From contig VXBA01001489.1 of assembly GCA_013399895.1 (NCBI GenBank), forward strand, positions 932,276 to 996,275: a stretch of 64,000 bases of DNA, given 5' to 3'. Numbering within the stretch: position 1 is the first letter of the stretch; every line of letters begins with the position of its first letter. The DNA is from Serilophus lunatus. Its lineage: Eukaryota; Chordata; Aves; Passeriformes; Eurylaimidae. Positions 49,965 through 63,293 of this stretch are shown here, piece after piece. Made by a program: the position numbers and the translations under genes. Below the pieces are notes generated by a model that was not told the origin of the DNA, ran no database searches, and was given only the letters and a program-made list of their open reading frames with translations.

Positions 49965-50645
49965 CAGTGTACCTTTGAGAAGAATCTGACTCCACATGCT
50001 CCCACTAGGTAGTTGCAACTGTTCATAGACTTCTTTTTAAGGCTGAACAAACCCAGTTCTGTCAGCATCCTTTCAAGTGTAAAGTGCTCTAGCTTCCTAA
50101 GCACCCCACCGGACTTGTTCATGAATACCAGTGTAGCAGGACTGGATGTAATGCTGCAGACATGACTTCCCAAGTGATAAATATAGAGGAAGAATCACTT
50201 CTACCTTTTGGCTTCTCACTTAAGAAGCCCAACATATATTTGGCTTTTCTGGAAGACACTCTTGGCTTGGGTACAACCTGTTCACCAGGATCCCCATTTT
50301 CCTGGCAGAGCTGCTTTCCATCAAGTTGTGCACCATCAGTGCTTGTTGAATGACACCATTCCATCCCTGATGGAGGATACTGTCCTCTCCTAACCATTAG
50401 CAGGTTCCTATCAGCCATTCCTTCAGCCTGCCAAGGTCCCTTCAAATGGAAGCCCTCACTTTCAATGTGAGCCCCTCCTCCCAGTCAGGTATCATCCACA
50501 AACAGTTCATTCTATGTTATCATCAGTTTTTAATAAAGGTATTGCGCAGTATTGGCCCCAGTGCTGACTCCTGGGGGATGCCATTAGTAACTAGTTGTCA
50601 CCTGGACTTCGTACTGTTGATCAGAACCTTTATAGTGCAAGAGTA
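49965..50645 (-). mobile_element. CR1 fragment (part of ORF2), antisense
   Basis: Reverse-complement CR1 landmarks: 'ttgagaagaatctgactcc', 'aaggctgaacaaacccagt', 'ggcagagctgctttccatc', 'cctgccaaggtcccttc', 'ggccccagtgctgactcc', 'tgggggatgcca'. It represents the region downstream of the reverse-transcriptase domain. ORFs in it (108 and 68 codons and others) are decayed remnants or shadows. Confidence 0.93.
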
Positions 50646-53600
50646 CAGTTAAAAGTTTTGGATAGTAGTAAATAGTTCAATATCTTTAGGATTGCTTTTT
50701 TTTGTCTAGAAGACTGTCCACTCAGTTACTTTCTTTTGCAAGGAATTCACACCGAAGTACATGTAAGATTAAAATAAAGTTTTAGTTGTTAATGACACAA
50801 TGCTAGATGTGTACTGCTGTCATAAACTTTTGGATGCCTCAGGTGAGGGATCCTGAACTTGTCTTTTTAGTGGCATCATGACTTAGTTTGGTTAAATTAT
50901 GTGTTATTGTGCTTTATTCTTAATTTCTTTTTGCTTTTTGTCTTTTTATACTGGGTCTGCTATACTGTAGTTAAAGGGAAATATATGATTCATATTAATT
51001 TAGTGGCTTTTAAAAAAACCCAAACTCTGGATCTATATTATCTGTACATATCCTAAGTGCTGTGGAAGAAAATAATGTTCCTGTTGTTACAGTGTCACAT
51101 TATTTTCTTGATGCTGGTGAAGAGACTCTTGTTGTACTAAGTACCTGCGCGAGTGGATGAAGCTCATACGGTTTTATGTGCTAATAGTCATGGATTGGCA
51201 GTGTATGAAAAGTGATACTTTTGCTTTGGAGAGTGCTAATGCATTATGTTACTGATTCAAGCAAACTTCATTAAGCCAGCCTCATGGATTGCAACACCCC
51301 TCAAAGTAACTGTCCTTGTGTGTACACTGCAGAGCATTACAGAAGACTTCAAATAGCCAAAATACTCCCTTAATCATAATGTCATTCTGTTTAAACTCCA
51401 GAAAATAATTTTGATGTATTGTGTTCAATGGGAGTTTTTTTGGTTTGTTAATAGAACGTTGTTATAGATGAGATGGAATTTGAAGATAAAACGTTGTTCA
51501 ATCTCATTTATCTCCTTATCATCATTCAGATTTTTGTAGGAATTATACAAAAAAATTGAGAGGGAGGATCAACAGATAGCTCAGTAGTGTAAAGCATCTG
51601 TTATAGCTAATTGTCTTTTCTGTTTCCTGTAATGCCAATAGAGCTTTTCTGCTCTAAATCATGAACCATTTCTCATGGTTTGTAAAAGGTCATACTCGCG
51701 TGATATGCTGTCTTCCACTTTTCCTTCATTTAGGCTGGAAAGCAAAGAGGCATGGTATAGGAATGCCAAATTCAGAATCTGTGTTTCCAGAATTTACAGG
51801 TGCTTAGCATTTGACTGGTCTCATGCTTGGGAGGATCTCAACTTCTTCAGTTTATTGTAAGACATCTGGTAATTAAATTAGATCTTGGTAGAAGTCTAAG
51901 CATTTGTAGGTAAAAGTAGTCTTGGATTTTCACAAACATTAATAAAAGATGTTAAAATCATGTAACATTCTCTAGAATTAGCAGAAAGACAGTTCTGCAA
52001 AAAAACCCTAGCCTATTGTAATGTTAAATTTATTTTTTATTTATGTCAACTTATTAATAGGATTACAGAAAACTATAAAGGCAGGATTGGCAACTCAGTA
52101 TAAGTAGTCTGGATCTTGTATGAGCATAAGTTTGAATAGACTTTTTTCTACATCTTTTATAGAACGTCTCAGCCTGAGGTTTGCATTTGTGTTCTGCACT
52201 GCCAGATCTTATTTTTTCTTGTAGTTGAAGACATTCTGTGCTATTACTGTTCCAGATTCTTTAACCAGAAATCACCAATCTGTTTCTAGAATTGGCCCTT
52301 GAATCTTAGTAACAAGGCATGGAAAAATAAAAATGTAGAAAATTATTAAAAATAAAAGGAAAAAAACCTCTTACTGTGGCTGTATATATCTTTCCCCTTC
52401 TCTTGGACATGGAAGTGATGGAAGAGTCCCTAAGAACATAAAAAAGTGCTGCATTTTGACTTTCCATTAAGGCAGTTTATCTGGAAATCCACTATATTTT
52501 TTCAAAGGTTCAGAAATTCTGCTGTTTCCACTGTGAACACATCTTCTAGTCATCTGTTTTGGATGATGGCTATTCTCACATATAATAATTTAATAGGAAC
52601 ACTTTCTACTTTGTTTCCATTTTAATGTTGTTAAAATTACAATTTTTTTAAGAGGAAAGTATTGTAGTGCAAAATTATTTCAAAGAATGACTTTTAGTAA
52701 ACACTACATAGTACTGTTTGGAGAAATGTTTTTACTTATCCAGTTAAAATGCTCTTTCACATTTTAAAACCATATTACTAATTTTACATGTTGTATTTTT
52801 TTACTTCTGCCATGTTGTAAATGTGTTTTCATTCACATCAAATGGCAGACAGATAATGCCTTTTGCTTTGATGCTCTGAGCAAATTAATCTTGACTTCCC
52901 TAATCATACTTTATTTACTTATTCCTGTCTTGTTGGCCAGTTGTATGAAGTTCTGTAGAGAATGCCACAAATAAAGATTTGTAATCAAGTATTCCTGTTG
53001 TAGCCCTAAATTTATATTTTTCATTATTTTGCTATTCACATAAAAATTTTGAATATGATTCTCTTGTAAATAGTTAGATGCTGTGTGTAAATATGTGCAG
53101 ATCAAGTTATTCATGAAAGATAGTCAATTAAATTTTTTTCATTTTTGTTTATCCATTGTGAAAGGGCTTATTTAATTCCATCATTCTATGTACTTTTTGT
53201 TTTGAAATATTTGATGTAGATATGTCTAAAAGGTTAGTGGATAAAATTCTTAGAATTTGTGTATAATACTATGATTTTTTACTTATTTAGAGAGGTTTAT
53301 ACAACATCCTTCATTAGAACAGGATTAATACTGATGGATTTATCCTTCTAACTTCCAAGTTTATTTAAAAGCCTTGTGTTCCCTCTGGGCTACTAAGGTT
53401 TTGAATGCCCAGATTTCACTTGGGATTCTTACCATTTCTGCACATTGTGTGGATGTTTGGCATTCAGCAGGTTCTTGTCCCAAGAGATAAAGGTACTTAT
53501 TCCCACAGAACTGTCCAATGCTTCAAACACAAATGTTTCCCAGTTCTGCAAAGAAATTAATTTCATATGATGGATTAAGCCGAAGAGGACTTAAGAGGTA

Positions 53601-55774
53601 CCTACTGAGCAGTTTTAATAATTTCATGGTTTCTGAAGAACATTTCTCTGCTGATTGAACTTTTTAAACTGCAGAGAAAATTGTTGTGCTTTTTTCTTTA
53701 GGAAAATCTGAGTCTCAAAAAGGCAAATTATCAACCAAGTCTAATAAATTTTCTTATTTGGCAGTTTGCTGTTGTTAAATAAGAACTCACAGAACAAGTG
53801 ATTGTATGATTAGGTATAGATTAATTAATTTGCTTTTTATTTTGACTCTTCAGTGTTCATAAAATGGTAATGAAACTGGGGTGACAGGTGACATTTGATC
53901 TATCTTTATTATGTATTCAATCAGACTAATGATTTCTTGGTTGATGGTGAAAGAATGAATAATTGAATGTGCAACATTATGTTCATGTTTAATTATATTG
54001 TAAAACATTTTCCTGACACCAATAACTTTTAACTAGGATGGTGTTGAAGTATCTGGAAAAGAGAGTTCTAGTTGTAGGACTTGCAAAACTGGTATTATTA
54101 ACCCTTGGAAAGAATTGTGAATTGGAAATGGACCTAGAACTTATTTAGACCTTACTGCTGGTATTGAAAGTGTGGGATTAATAAGGACCTTGTCTGATGG
54201 TCCATCTTTACATGTCAGCTTGGTGCTGAAGTGATGGAAAATCTTGTAAGCATTTCATAATTGTTTTAATTAATTTGCACTGTAAAGCTCTTTTTCATTT
54301 TAATAAAGCTATTTTATTTAGCTGTCTAGTAGTTACTTTATATCTGATTTTATGGTTGTAATTACTGTATTATACTTTAATCCATTTGTAAGTGCTGTTC
54401 ACTGGGCATTATATTAATATATCTTTTAAATCATATTTTTATGTTTTACCATGGAGATTATTTTTGTATGCTATTACTGAGTTCAGAGATCTTAGCAAGA
54501 GTTGACTGACTGTAAAATCGTTTGTCAATTCCTGACTGCTCTAAGCACTTTAACTTTTAAATAGCCAAAACTTACTATTTTCATGGCAAATTAAAAAAAG
54601 AAAAAAAGGAAGAAAAAAGATGTTTAACATGATGGGGAACTTAAAAAGTGTTAGGCATAAACTGTTTTATGAATGCACACAGTTATGATTTAGAAGAACA
54701 GGCTAGAGAAGTCCAGTGATGATACCTGGAGTTTGAAGTGTCTAATCAAACATATTTTTCTATCTTGTTTGTTGCTTTTTGAATGTTAAGTTCAAGGTCC
54801 ACCTGGAAATACACAATTTTCTTTAACTTTTACATAGAAGGTTAGATCTTTCTTCATCACTACTAAATGTATTTCCTAGAATTTTCCTTCATCTTTTGTT
54901 AGATACCACAGAATTGTTACTTTCATTTACTTCCGTGAGGCAACTAGGCGTTCCCTCTTGCCCTTCTTCCTTCCTCTAATATGTTTTTCTTTCGTTTTGG
55001 GCTCAGTGTCTTGGGCTTTTCAGTATTGGAATATCAACCATATCTTTTGTGTAAGATGGAGGTACTTCTCAGTCATAGCTGTACATTTAATGAGCTAAAT
55101 TCAAATAGACCATTATTTTTAAATTGTAGGTCATGAGAAGAATATAATTTGGTAATATTTCTGGGTTTCTGCCAGTCATGCTTGCATTTTTTTAGGACTT
55201 TTCAATGTATTTTTTAATGCTTTTATTGTAATTTTTTACAGCAGACAATTTTAGCCAGTTTAGCAAACTAAATCTGGAACAAGATATAATCAGCATATAA
55301 ATATTTTACTTGGATCTCTACTATTACTTGAAGCAAAATTGTGTATCATAATGAGATCTTGTCTTGAGGTGCACATTTGTGATCTTTAGAATGCCATCTT
55401 CAGTCATCAGGAACTTCTTTTCCTATTAATATATAATAATAGAAGTTAATAGATATAACCACTAATAACTCATTGCCAAACTCTAGTCTCGACAGAATTA
55501 CTTTTGTTCAGAATCTCATTAATTCACATGGAGCATTGTAAACCTTAAATCTGCATCTGGCAACACTGGGTGTTGAGATTTTACTTTAAACTCCCACCTT
55601 TGTCTCCTATAAATGTCCAGGCTTTCAACAATGTTGAAATTATTCAGAAAGAGAGGAAATTCAATTACAAATTAGTGTCCAGTGGGTAGAGTACTCAAAA
55701 ACAAAGCAGTCATTAACTAATGACAAGATTCTTTCTTTTGGACAGAAAAATTCAGTATGTGGGAGCTGTAACAT

Positions 55775-56572
55775 GAGGATTGAGTGCACTGTGAGTCAGT
55801 TTGCACCAAGTCATGTGGAAGTGTTGATCTGCTGGATGGTAGGAAGACTGAGCAGAGGGATGTGGACAAGCTGGATCAATGGGTCAGTCAGTTGTGTGAG
55901 GTTCAACAGAGCAAAGGGACAGATCCTGCACTTGAGTCACAATAATCCCATGAAATGCTACAGGCTTCGGGCAAAATGGCTGGAAAACTGCTAGGAGCAA
56001 AAAGGACTCGGGGTTGCTGATCGACAGTTGGCTGGACATGAGCCAGTAGTGTGCCCAAGTGGCCAAAAAGGCCAATAGTAACCTGGCTTGTATCAGAGAC
56101 AGGCATTGGTTGTCCCCTCCCCTCTACTCAGCAGCTGTGAGGCTGCACCTCAAATCTATGTTCCGCTCAGACAAGAAAGACATTGAGGTGATAGACTGTG
56201 TCTAGAGAAGGGCAATGGAACTGGTGAATGGTCTGGAGCACAAGTTTTATGAAGAGCTGGGGATGTTTAGCCTGGGGAAAAGGAGGCTTGGGAGAGATCT
56301 TATCACTACAAAATTACCTGAGAGGAGGTGGCAGCCAGGTGGGGGTTGTTCAATTCTCTCAAATAACAAGTGACAGGACAAGAGGAAGTTGTGCAGGAGA
56401 TGTTTGGATGGGATATTAGGAAAAATTTCTTACCAGAAGGATTATCAAGCTGTGGAACAGTCTATGCAGGTAAGTGTTTGAGTCACCATCCTTGGAGTTA
56501 TTTAAAATATGCACAGATGTGTCCTTAAGGGACATGGTTTAGTGGTGGGCTTTGCAGTTTTAGGTTAATGGT
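55775..56572 (+). mobile_element. CR1 fragment (end of ORF2 plus 3' UTR), sense
   Basis: CR1 landmarks: 'ggtcagtcagttgtgtgag', 'aggactcggggttgctgat', 'gaggctgcacctcaaatct', 'gagctggggatgtttagcc', 'acaagtgacaggacaagag', 'atattaggaaaaatttctt', 'gacatggtttagtggtggg'. Nearly 800 bp and diverged with several stops. The 3' wording (gtttagtggtgggctt) marks a different subfamily from the copies at 2126 and 12025. Confidence 0.94.
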
Positions 56573-58329
56573 TTAGTATCAAGACCTAGCAAGTCTTTTC
56601 CATATAGTGTTTCTAAAGCATGTTTTCATACATTAAGGATCAATGCTCAGTAATCATTGTGCATGTAAATGGTAGTGCCAATAAGCTTCTGTGGCAAAGG
56701 TTGGCTTATTTTACTGTTCATTTTGCTTTGATATCAAAGTGGTTACTCTTTTACCTAATGTATTCTTTTTAAGAAGAATTGTGTGTCTCTTCATTAGAAA
56801 TACTCTTCCTTTTATTACACTAAACCCAGAGTTTCTTTGCTTAACTTTTTATATTTACAATGAAATATGTATACAGTATTGATAAACAGAGTGAAAAATT
56901 AAGTGTTTAGGGTATGAAATATAGTAAAAAATGAACTTTAAGTAATATTCAAAATTTCATAACTGGGTCAAAGTCAAATATCAGAAAAGATTGCTAGGGT
57001 TGATAGGAATCTTTGAGTAAAGGTGAACATCAAAAGACTGAAGGTCTGAAGTGATAAATTATGCAGATGGATGTGGTGGCACCATGCTGTGCTGCTGCAA
57101 TTTGGCAGTTCATGCAAAATTTTGTATTATTTTGGGGTTTCTCTTTGCTAATGTGCAAGCTTGTCAGGGACTCATTCTAACAGAATAGCCCAGTCGGGAC
57201 AGCAGTCAAGTCATGGTTTAGTACAGGTTATTTCTGTCCTTAACCACTTAGTTTATGATTCTGTAGTCACATACAATTTTAATTTTGAAATCAGTAAAAC
57301 AGCTTGAGAAGCTGATATTGAACGTGAAGAATAAATATTTTGTGTATAGGCCCTTCTGGCATGAGAAGCATCTCGTTAAGATGGCTAAATGTGATCATTC
57401 AAAATAGTGTATCTGGTAAGTGTATTTAATAAAAATATGAATAGTTATAAATGGTTTTTATCTACAAGTTACCTATTTTTGGCAGTATGCTACTTTGGAA
57501 TGCCTCTGTATATAATGTATTTATTCTTAAACCAGAAGATTTCCTTCACCCATACTTTATGTATAGATTTATTGAAAGTATTGTGAAACTTATTAAATAT
57601 AATTCATATTTCTTTTGAATTTCAATTAAAGAATTATTTTTTAATTTTAAAATAATGTTTCTATCAGAAACGTAAGTAGAAGTAGTTTTTATAAAATACT
57701 TGAAGTCATAAAGCTGGCAATAATCATGTATCTTCTTGTTCATTGCACATACATACTTATTTTCATTGAAATGGAAAATTTAGATTTAGATTTTGTCAGT
57801 TCAAATTACCTTTATCAGTAAATTAGCCTCTACTCACAACTACTGACAAAGAAGAAAGAATTAGCTTCTTTACTCAATGCATATTCTATTCCAGTCTTGC
57901 ATCAATTGGTGTGATGCACAGAATTTAGTAATCCATTTTTCAACTTGTTTAGACTAGAAAGCAACTTTCAAGAAATTAATTATTCCCATTAATGACTGCA
58001 GTTGAAATATCACAACTGGCACAATTTATTTTCTTAATTACTTACTTTCAGTGGCTACAAGTAACCAAATGAAATTTATTTTTGCTGTGTGAAGAACAAA
58101 AATGATGTATGTTGGTAACTTCACTTAGAAATAAAACTGACTCTTTTACAGCCTGCTTGATGTAGTGGATTTTCTAATTATAGAAGTCTGCAATATACGT
58201 ATCGAAATGTGACATTAAAAAATAATTTTCACACAGTATCTCACTTCAGTATATTTAACTTGCAGCTAAATTTGCTTAGAGCAAAGGCAGACACATGGTG
58301 GTAATTTAGTATTTGTCCTGAATAAGTGA

Positions 58330-58742
58330 CCTAATAGTAGTGCACTGGATGGAGAACTGACAGAGAACTGGACTTGTGAGTGAGGGTGTATGTCTGGCAA
58401 CCATTCACAAGTGGTGTCCTTCAAGGTTCAATCCTAAGGCCATCTCTATTCAGTATTTTTGTCTGTGATCCAGATGCAGGAGTTGAATGTACCATTAGCA
58501 AGTGTGCTGATGATACTGTACTGGAGGGTGCTGTTCACTCTCTGGAGGGACAAGATGCCTTGCAGATCTTGTTACATTGGAGAACTGGGCACTTATCAAT
58601 GATTTATTTAGCATTTGAAAATTTAATGAGAACAAATGACAAATTCTGCACCTGTAGTGAAGTAACACCAATCACAAGTATAGGTTGGGAAGGAGTGGCT
58701 GGAGATGTTGTAGGTCCCTTACAACTGTACTATTCTAACTGT
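58330..58742 (+). mobile_element. CR1-like LINE fragment with part of the reverse transcriptase, sense
   Basis: A 131-codon frame (58380-58775) reads like the LINE reverse-transcriptase core: VLQGSILRPSLFSIF, then DAGVECTISKCADDTVL, then LEGQDALQ. The usual FADD catalytic box is CADD here and the frame drifts into non-LINE residues after about residue 70, so this is a dead fragment with an apparent internal deletion. A 3'-end-like word (gtaggtcccttacaactg) follows. It is not a host gene. Confidence 0.88.
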
Positions 58743-61237
58743 TTAGAAGTTAAAAGCATGCAATCCTTTGTGTGAAAAATGAAAATAGAGATGCTTCTGA
58801 AGCTTATACTGTCTTCAAATGTAGACTTGTACATATAAACTGCCATGTTTCATTTTTAAACCTGCTTCTTTAAGGTTGCAGATCTTATGTGGTTATCACT
58901 TTTTTTTTTTCTTCCAATATCCATTTTTTTTCTTCTTCTTTCAAACTTGAGTGCTTGCTTCATCAGCATTTCCCAAAAGGAGAAAAATCTCCACTGTGCA
59001 GAATTTAATCACTTTTGTAAAGCCAAACAAAGAAATCGACAAACCAACCAACTGACCCACTGAAAACCAGAACAAAAAAAGGTGTGGTCCAGATAGCTTC
59101 TGAGGAAGGACTGCTGAGCAAGCTCCATGGTTAGCTATTGGTTTGGAGTGCTGGATTGATGCTTTGCACAGTTGCACTTGCTCGGTGGGAGCTGAGAACT
59201 AGCCTGGATATTGGCTGTTATCTCTCTGCCAGCTGGAGCAGCTGATGACGTAGCAAGAAATCCTGGAAAAGAAGGGTGTGAAGGTGATGGAAGGATAGTA
59301 GTTTTGTAGGGAAAGGAAGAAGATTAGACACAGAGCTTGAGACTGGGAGCCTGAGGCTATTATGGATAGTGGAAAATCCATCAGAGTTCTCATGCAATTT
59401 TAGACATATTGACAATATGTAAGCACAATATACTGTTGTAAAGCTGTAGTACTTTTCCTGTACACATAGTGACACAAAAGGAGAGGGATTACCTGGGACT
59501 TGATGAGATCACTTAGAAGAGCACAAGATCATTACCTTTCCACCATCATTCTCAACCATTTTATATCCCATGCTAGCAGTTCAGTCTTGTGTAGCAGAAG
59601 TATCTAATTAGCTGGGTGTTATACATAGAAATGATATGAATAATTTAAAGATTCACATATCTTTATATAGAGCTATGACTTAAAAAGTTTCCAGGAGAGG
59701 TAACAGATGGTTTTAAGATGTGCATACAGTTTCATATATTTGTCTATGTTTATATTATGGAAGAGTATGACTTTAGGAACATAGATACCAGGTCTGCTGA
59801 AGAGTGCTTTAGCCATACATAGATGGAGGCTAACAAGCGTGATAGAGAAATACCAGTGCTTTATACATTTTTATGGATATTTCTTTTCAGTTATTAGCAG
59901 AGACAGGGTGTGATCATTACCTTTCTGTTGTGATATTTTTCAGAAAAACTCGTTGCTCATTATTGGTTATTTTTAAAATTTAGAAGATTTTTACTTCTTG
60001 CTTCCATATTGAGACAACTATATTGTATTGCCTCACACTTCATATAGCCACAAAATATGTCTTGAGGGGAAAAAAAATATTGAAGTGTCAGTCTGTATTA
60101 TAATTTAGTATCACTTCTGTTACCTTAATCTCTTGGTAGTGTTTCCTGTAATAGTGGTACCATACTCTTGGGAGTATTTTTAAAATTCTTTTAGTATTTT
60201 AGTGCCTTTTTAGATCTTTCTGAGAAATGTGAAATTTGGAAGATGAGCATTTACTCATCATTTTAGCTGATAATTCACCTTTGTGATGAGGGTAGCAGAA
60301 ATCTCCCAAGAACGTATTTGTATTCAGAAAGACAATAGGAATATCTTATTTCAGGTTTAATAAAGACTTCTTGTCATAAATTTGTCCAAAATAAGGCATT
60401 AGTATTTCTGCAATATTTGTCATTTACACCATGCTAACATCGTACTTGAGCCTGTTAACTAAAGCCTGTTAAAAGTATGTCTGTGATAATTTTTGGAGAA
60501 AATTGTACTAAGTATGGACAAGCAACGTAGTAAATTCTATTAGCTATAGCAATAACCCATTCAAGTGATTATCACAGTATTCAAATAGTAAATGTGCTAC
60601 AATAAACACATTGTGTATAGGTACTGGTATAGAAACCATTGATTTGTACTGGCTTTATTTGCATTTATTATACTAAGAAATTATTTAAGCCTCAAATTGC
60701 TTAAATTTTCTCTCTGTATTTCCTACATATTAATCTCAATTTTTTCTTGTCTTTCAAGTGAATGCAACCTGTACATGTTCTTCCCTTGCATTTCTTGCCA
60801 CCTTAATTAAATATTGGGGGTTTTTTTGTTTGTTTTGTTTTTTAGGATGCCATTATGTTATCTGGAAATATTGTTTCTTGTAGAGTAGCCGCAAATAATT
60901 TTTAGTCTCAGAAATTAATGAGCATTAATGTACCTAATTATTTCACATTGTAACTTTGTATATTTTTGTGCTATATTGTAAAGCTCTGATCTTAATGTTT
61001 CCTTAAGATAGCACAACTAAGACCAGTTGGTTAAACCACATAGAGACAAAAAGTCAGTCTAGTGTAATGTTTAACCAGGTTATATTTTGAGTGTTTTGTT
61101 CAGTTTTATGAATTTGCATGCATCACCACATTTTATTTCCTTGAGATTGGAGGAGTGTTATATTGTTTTAGACAGGGCATTTAATACTTAAGACTTCAGA
61201 AAAGTTGCAGTAAAATACCTGTTTATTCTGTCTTCAG

Positions 61238-61365
61238 AACAAGTTCATAGGCACTTGGATCAACATGAGGTGAAATACTTGCAATTTGCTTTCCGTTGGA
61301 TGAATAACTTGCTGATGAGAGAAGTCCCTTTACGGTGTACCATCAGGTTATGGGACACATACCAA
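61238..61365 (+). CDS. TBC1D22A: TBC1D22A exon (f): HLDQHEVKYLQFAFRWMNNLL...LWDTYQ
   Basis: 128 nt: two bases complete the split codon, then 42 codons (phase 1 in, phase 0 out). It starts EQVHRHLDQHEVKYLQ and contains FAFRWMNNLLMREVPLRC then TIRLWDTYQ. FRWMNNLLMRE corresponds to the conserved FRW...L..RE helix of TBC domains, and RLWD to the following conserved WD motif. HLDQHEV is a TBC1D22A signature; TBC1D22B differs here in my memory. Acceptor tctgtcttcag|AAC is strong; donor CAA|gtaagt is good apart from the A at -1. The next exon, expected to begin with the SEP...GFSHFH segment of the family, is not found in the remaining 2.6 kb. Confidence 0.97.
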
Positions 61366-61660
61366 GTAAGTACTTTTCTAAACCTCCATAACTCTGGTAA
61401 TGGGTTTTGGACATGCCAGTATCTTTGCGAGTGGTTTTTCTTGAACCTTTTGCTTTAGTTTTGTCTGACAATCATCATAATAAGAGAAAAAGCCTTCAGT
61501 GATCACTACTACTTAGAAACATTTAATATCTTCAGTCTTTTTGCCCTTCAAAACCAACTACTTGATGCCATGATAGTTTATAGTACTAAAATGAACACTC
61601 AAAGTTAATGTCAGTATTCCCTTATGTCTCTTCAGAGAAGCAAAACATTGAATTGTGCTT

Positions 61661-61681
61661 AATCGATGCCCTCCATCGATT
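61661..61681. repeat. Palindrome, 8-bp arms
   Basis: AATCGATG and CATCGATT flank CCCTC. Small inverted repeat, 300 bp past exon (f); probably incidental. Confidence 0.75.
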
Positions 61682-63263
61682 CTGGGTTCCAGGCTTCTTA
61701 TTGTCCATCTGCTTAGGTACTGAATCCAATACTGGCTTGCAATCTTCAGTTTTCAGCATTCATCCTTTTGTCATCTTATTTTTTGTCCAGACAAAACTCT
61801 TTATGTTACTGACCTCTGATTGCGGTCACTATTTTTCCTCAAGAATTTCTTTCCCTATCAAGAGAAAGAATTGTTATTGGAGAAAAACTGTTCACCCATT
61901 CTTAGTTCTGTTGCTTCATGTTCCAGTAGCTTCTTGTTACAATTTTTGGCTAGATATTTAAACTATATATCCTTATTTACCAACTGTGTTTTTGAAGTTA
62001 ATGGGGAAAAAAACAAACTAAAACAAGGTAAAAAGATTTTCAATTCCATAAGAATGTTCTACTGAATTAGTTAATAAATGACACTAACTCATAATTTATG
62101 TCTCATAGAGAGATATAACATCTTTAAATATCACAGTCATTATGTAGCAACATTCAATTAGTTTCATACACTTTAATACCAGAATGTCTACTTAGACCAT
62201 CTCTCTAGATCTCTACCAGAGTGGAGAACTGCTTGCTATTCCTTTAATGAGCCCAGTAAGTTGTTTCAGTGAAGTCTGGTGGTATCCAAATCTCATATGT
62301 TAAGAAATGAGGGATCTATTGCTTCTATTGTTAAACTGTCCTAAGACGTGGTGTCCTTGCAGGGTTTATTTTGTTGTTTAACAAATTTTTGAATTGAATT
62401 TGGCTATTGCTTCCATCTGCAATCCTGTTGCCTCCTTTGTCTCATTATAATATCTTACTCATTTTAATATCTGTTATTACCTAGTATTTTATTCCAGGGT
62501 AAAATAATTATTCTCTATAAGACATTTCTGATAAATTGAAAGATCAAGCTACTTAAATGTTTCACTGTAGCTAATTAATCTCCTTTTGAATAATTTTTGT
62601 TGCTATTGCTGCAGCATTTCTGAGTTGTGGAGGATTTTTATCATCCTAACTCTCACACTGCACTTGGTACTTCATCATTAGCTTTATCTATGCATTAAAA
62701 TCACGAAAGAGCACTTCCTTAATCCACCTAACCATCCATATGTGCCCCCCCAAAAATGTTTTTGCTTAAATTGCATTATGAACTCATCTGTGAGCTATGA
62801 TTCTATCATAATGTTGAGAAATTTCCTTTGAAAACCAAGTCCGTGCTTAATTTCTCCAACTATTGCCTTGCTGAAAGGAACCCTTTCTCATAGGCACCTC
62901 TCAAGGTATACTTCAATGGAATCTTTATCCATAGCAAGTGTTTCTGATTATCTAATTCTTATTTTTACAAATTCTGCTGTATTACGGTAGTTCTCTGTAG
63001 AATTAAATAAGGAAACAAGGTGGTTCTTCTTAGATTTACACACTTTTGCCGTCTGCTGTTCTAGTGGCTCCTCAGTATGTGCATGTACTGATTTTTCTCC
63101 CTGATATTCATAAACTACTGTAAACAAAAATGAACTAATCATATTGTAGTGTAACATCAGCCACAGCAGGTACTACAGGTATCCCTACACTGTTGATGTG
63201 AGGGCTTTTGCTCAGACTCTGCCTACCTTGTGGCTCTTGAGAAGAGATGGGACATTTTGCAAG

Positions 63264-63293
63264 GCACTGTTTTCAGTTGCACTGTTTTCAGTT
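63264..63293. repeat. 15-bp tandem duplication
   Basis: GCACTGTTTTCAGTT occurs twice in exact tandem. Recent slippage duplication. Confidence 0.9.

Larger units (their letters stand above)
47985..61237 (+). other. TBC1D22A: Intron between exons (e) and (f)
   Basis: 13,253 bp. Its first few hundred bases look conserved (see 48030-48470). It contains CR1 copies at 49965-50645 (antisense), 55775-56572 (sense) and 58330-58742 (sense). Between these I see only AT-rich unique sequence without a supportable gene; 58900-59500 is mixed-composition DNA I cannot classify. Confidence 0.87.

Noticed and set aside
50162..50393. Short ORFs on both strands in 49964-50652 as genes
   Set aside because: They lie in an antisense CR1 fragment and are decayed remnants or shadows.
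61608..61961. 117-codon + strand ORF after exon (f) as the next TBC1D22A exon
   Set aside because: Its residues do not resemble the expected continuation after WDTYQ (the family's SEP...GFSHFH segment).
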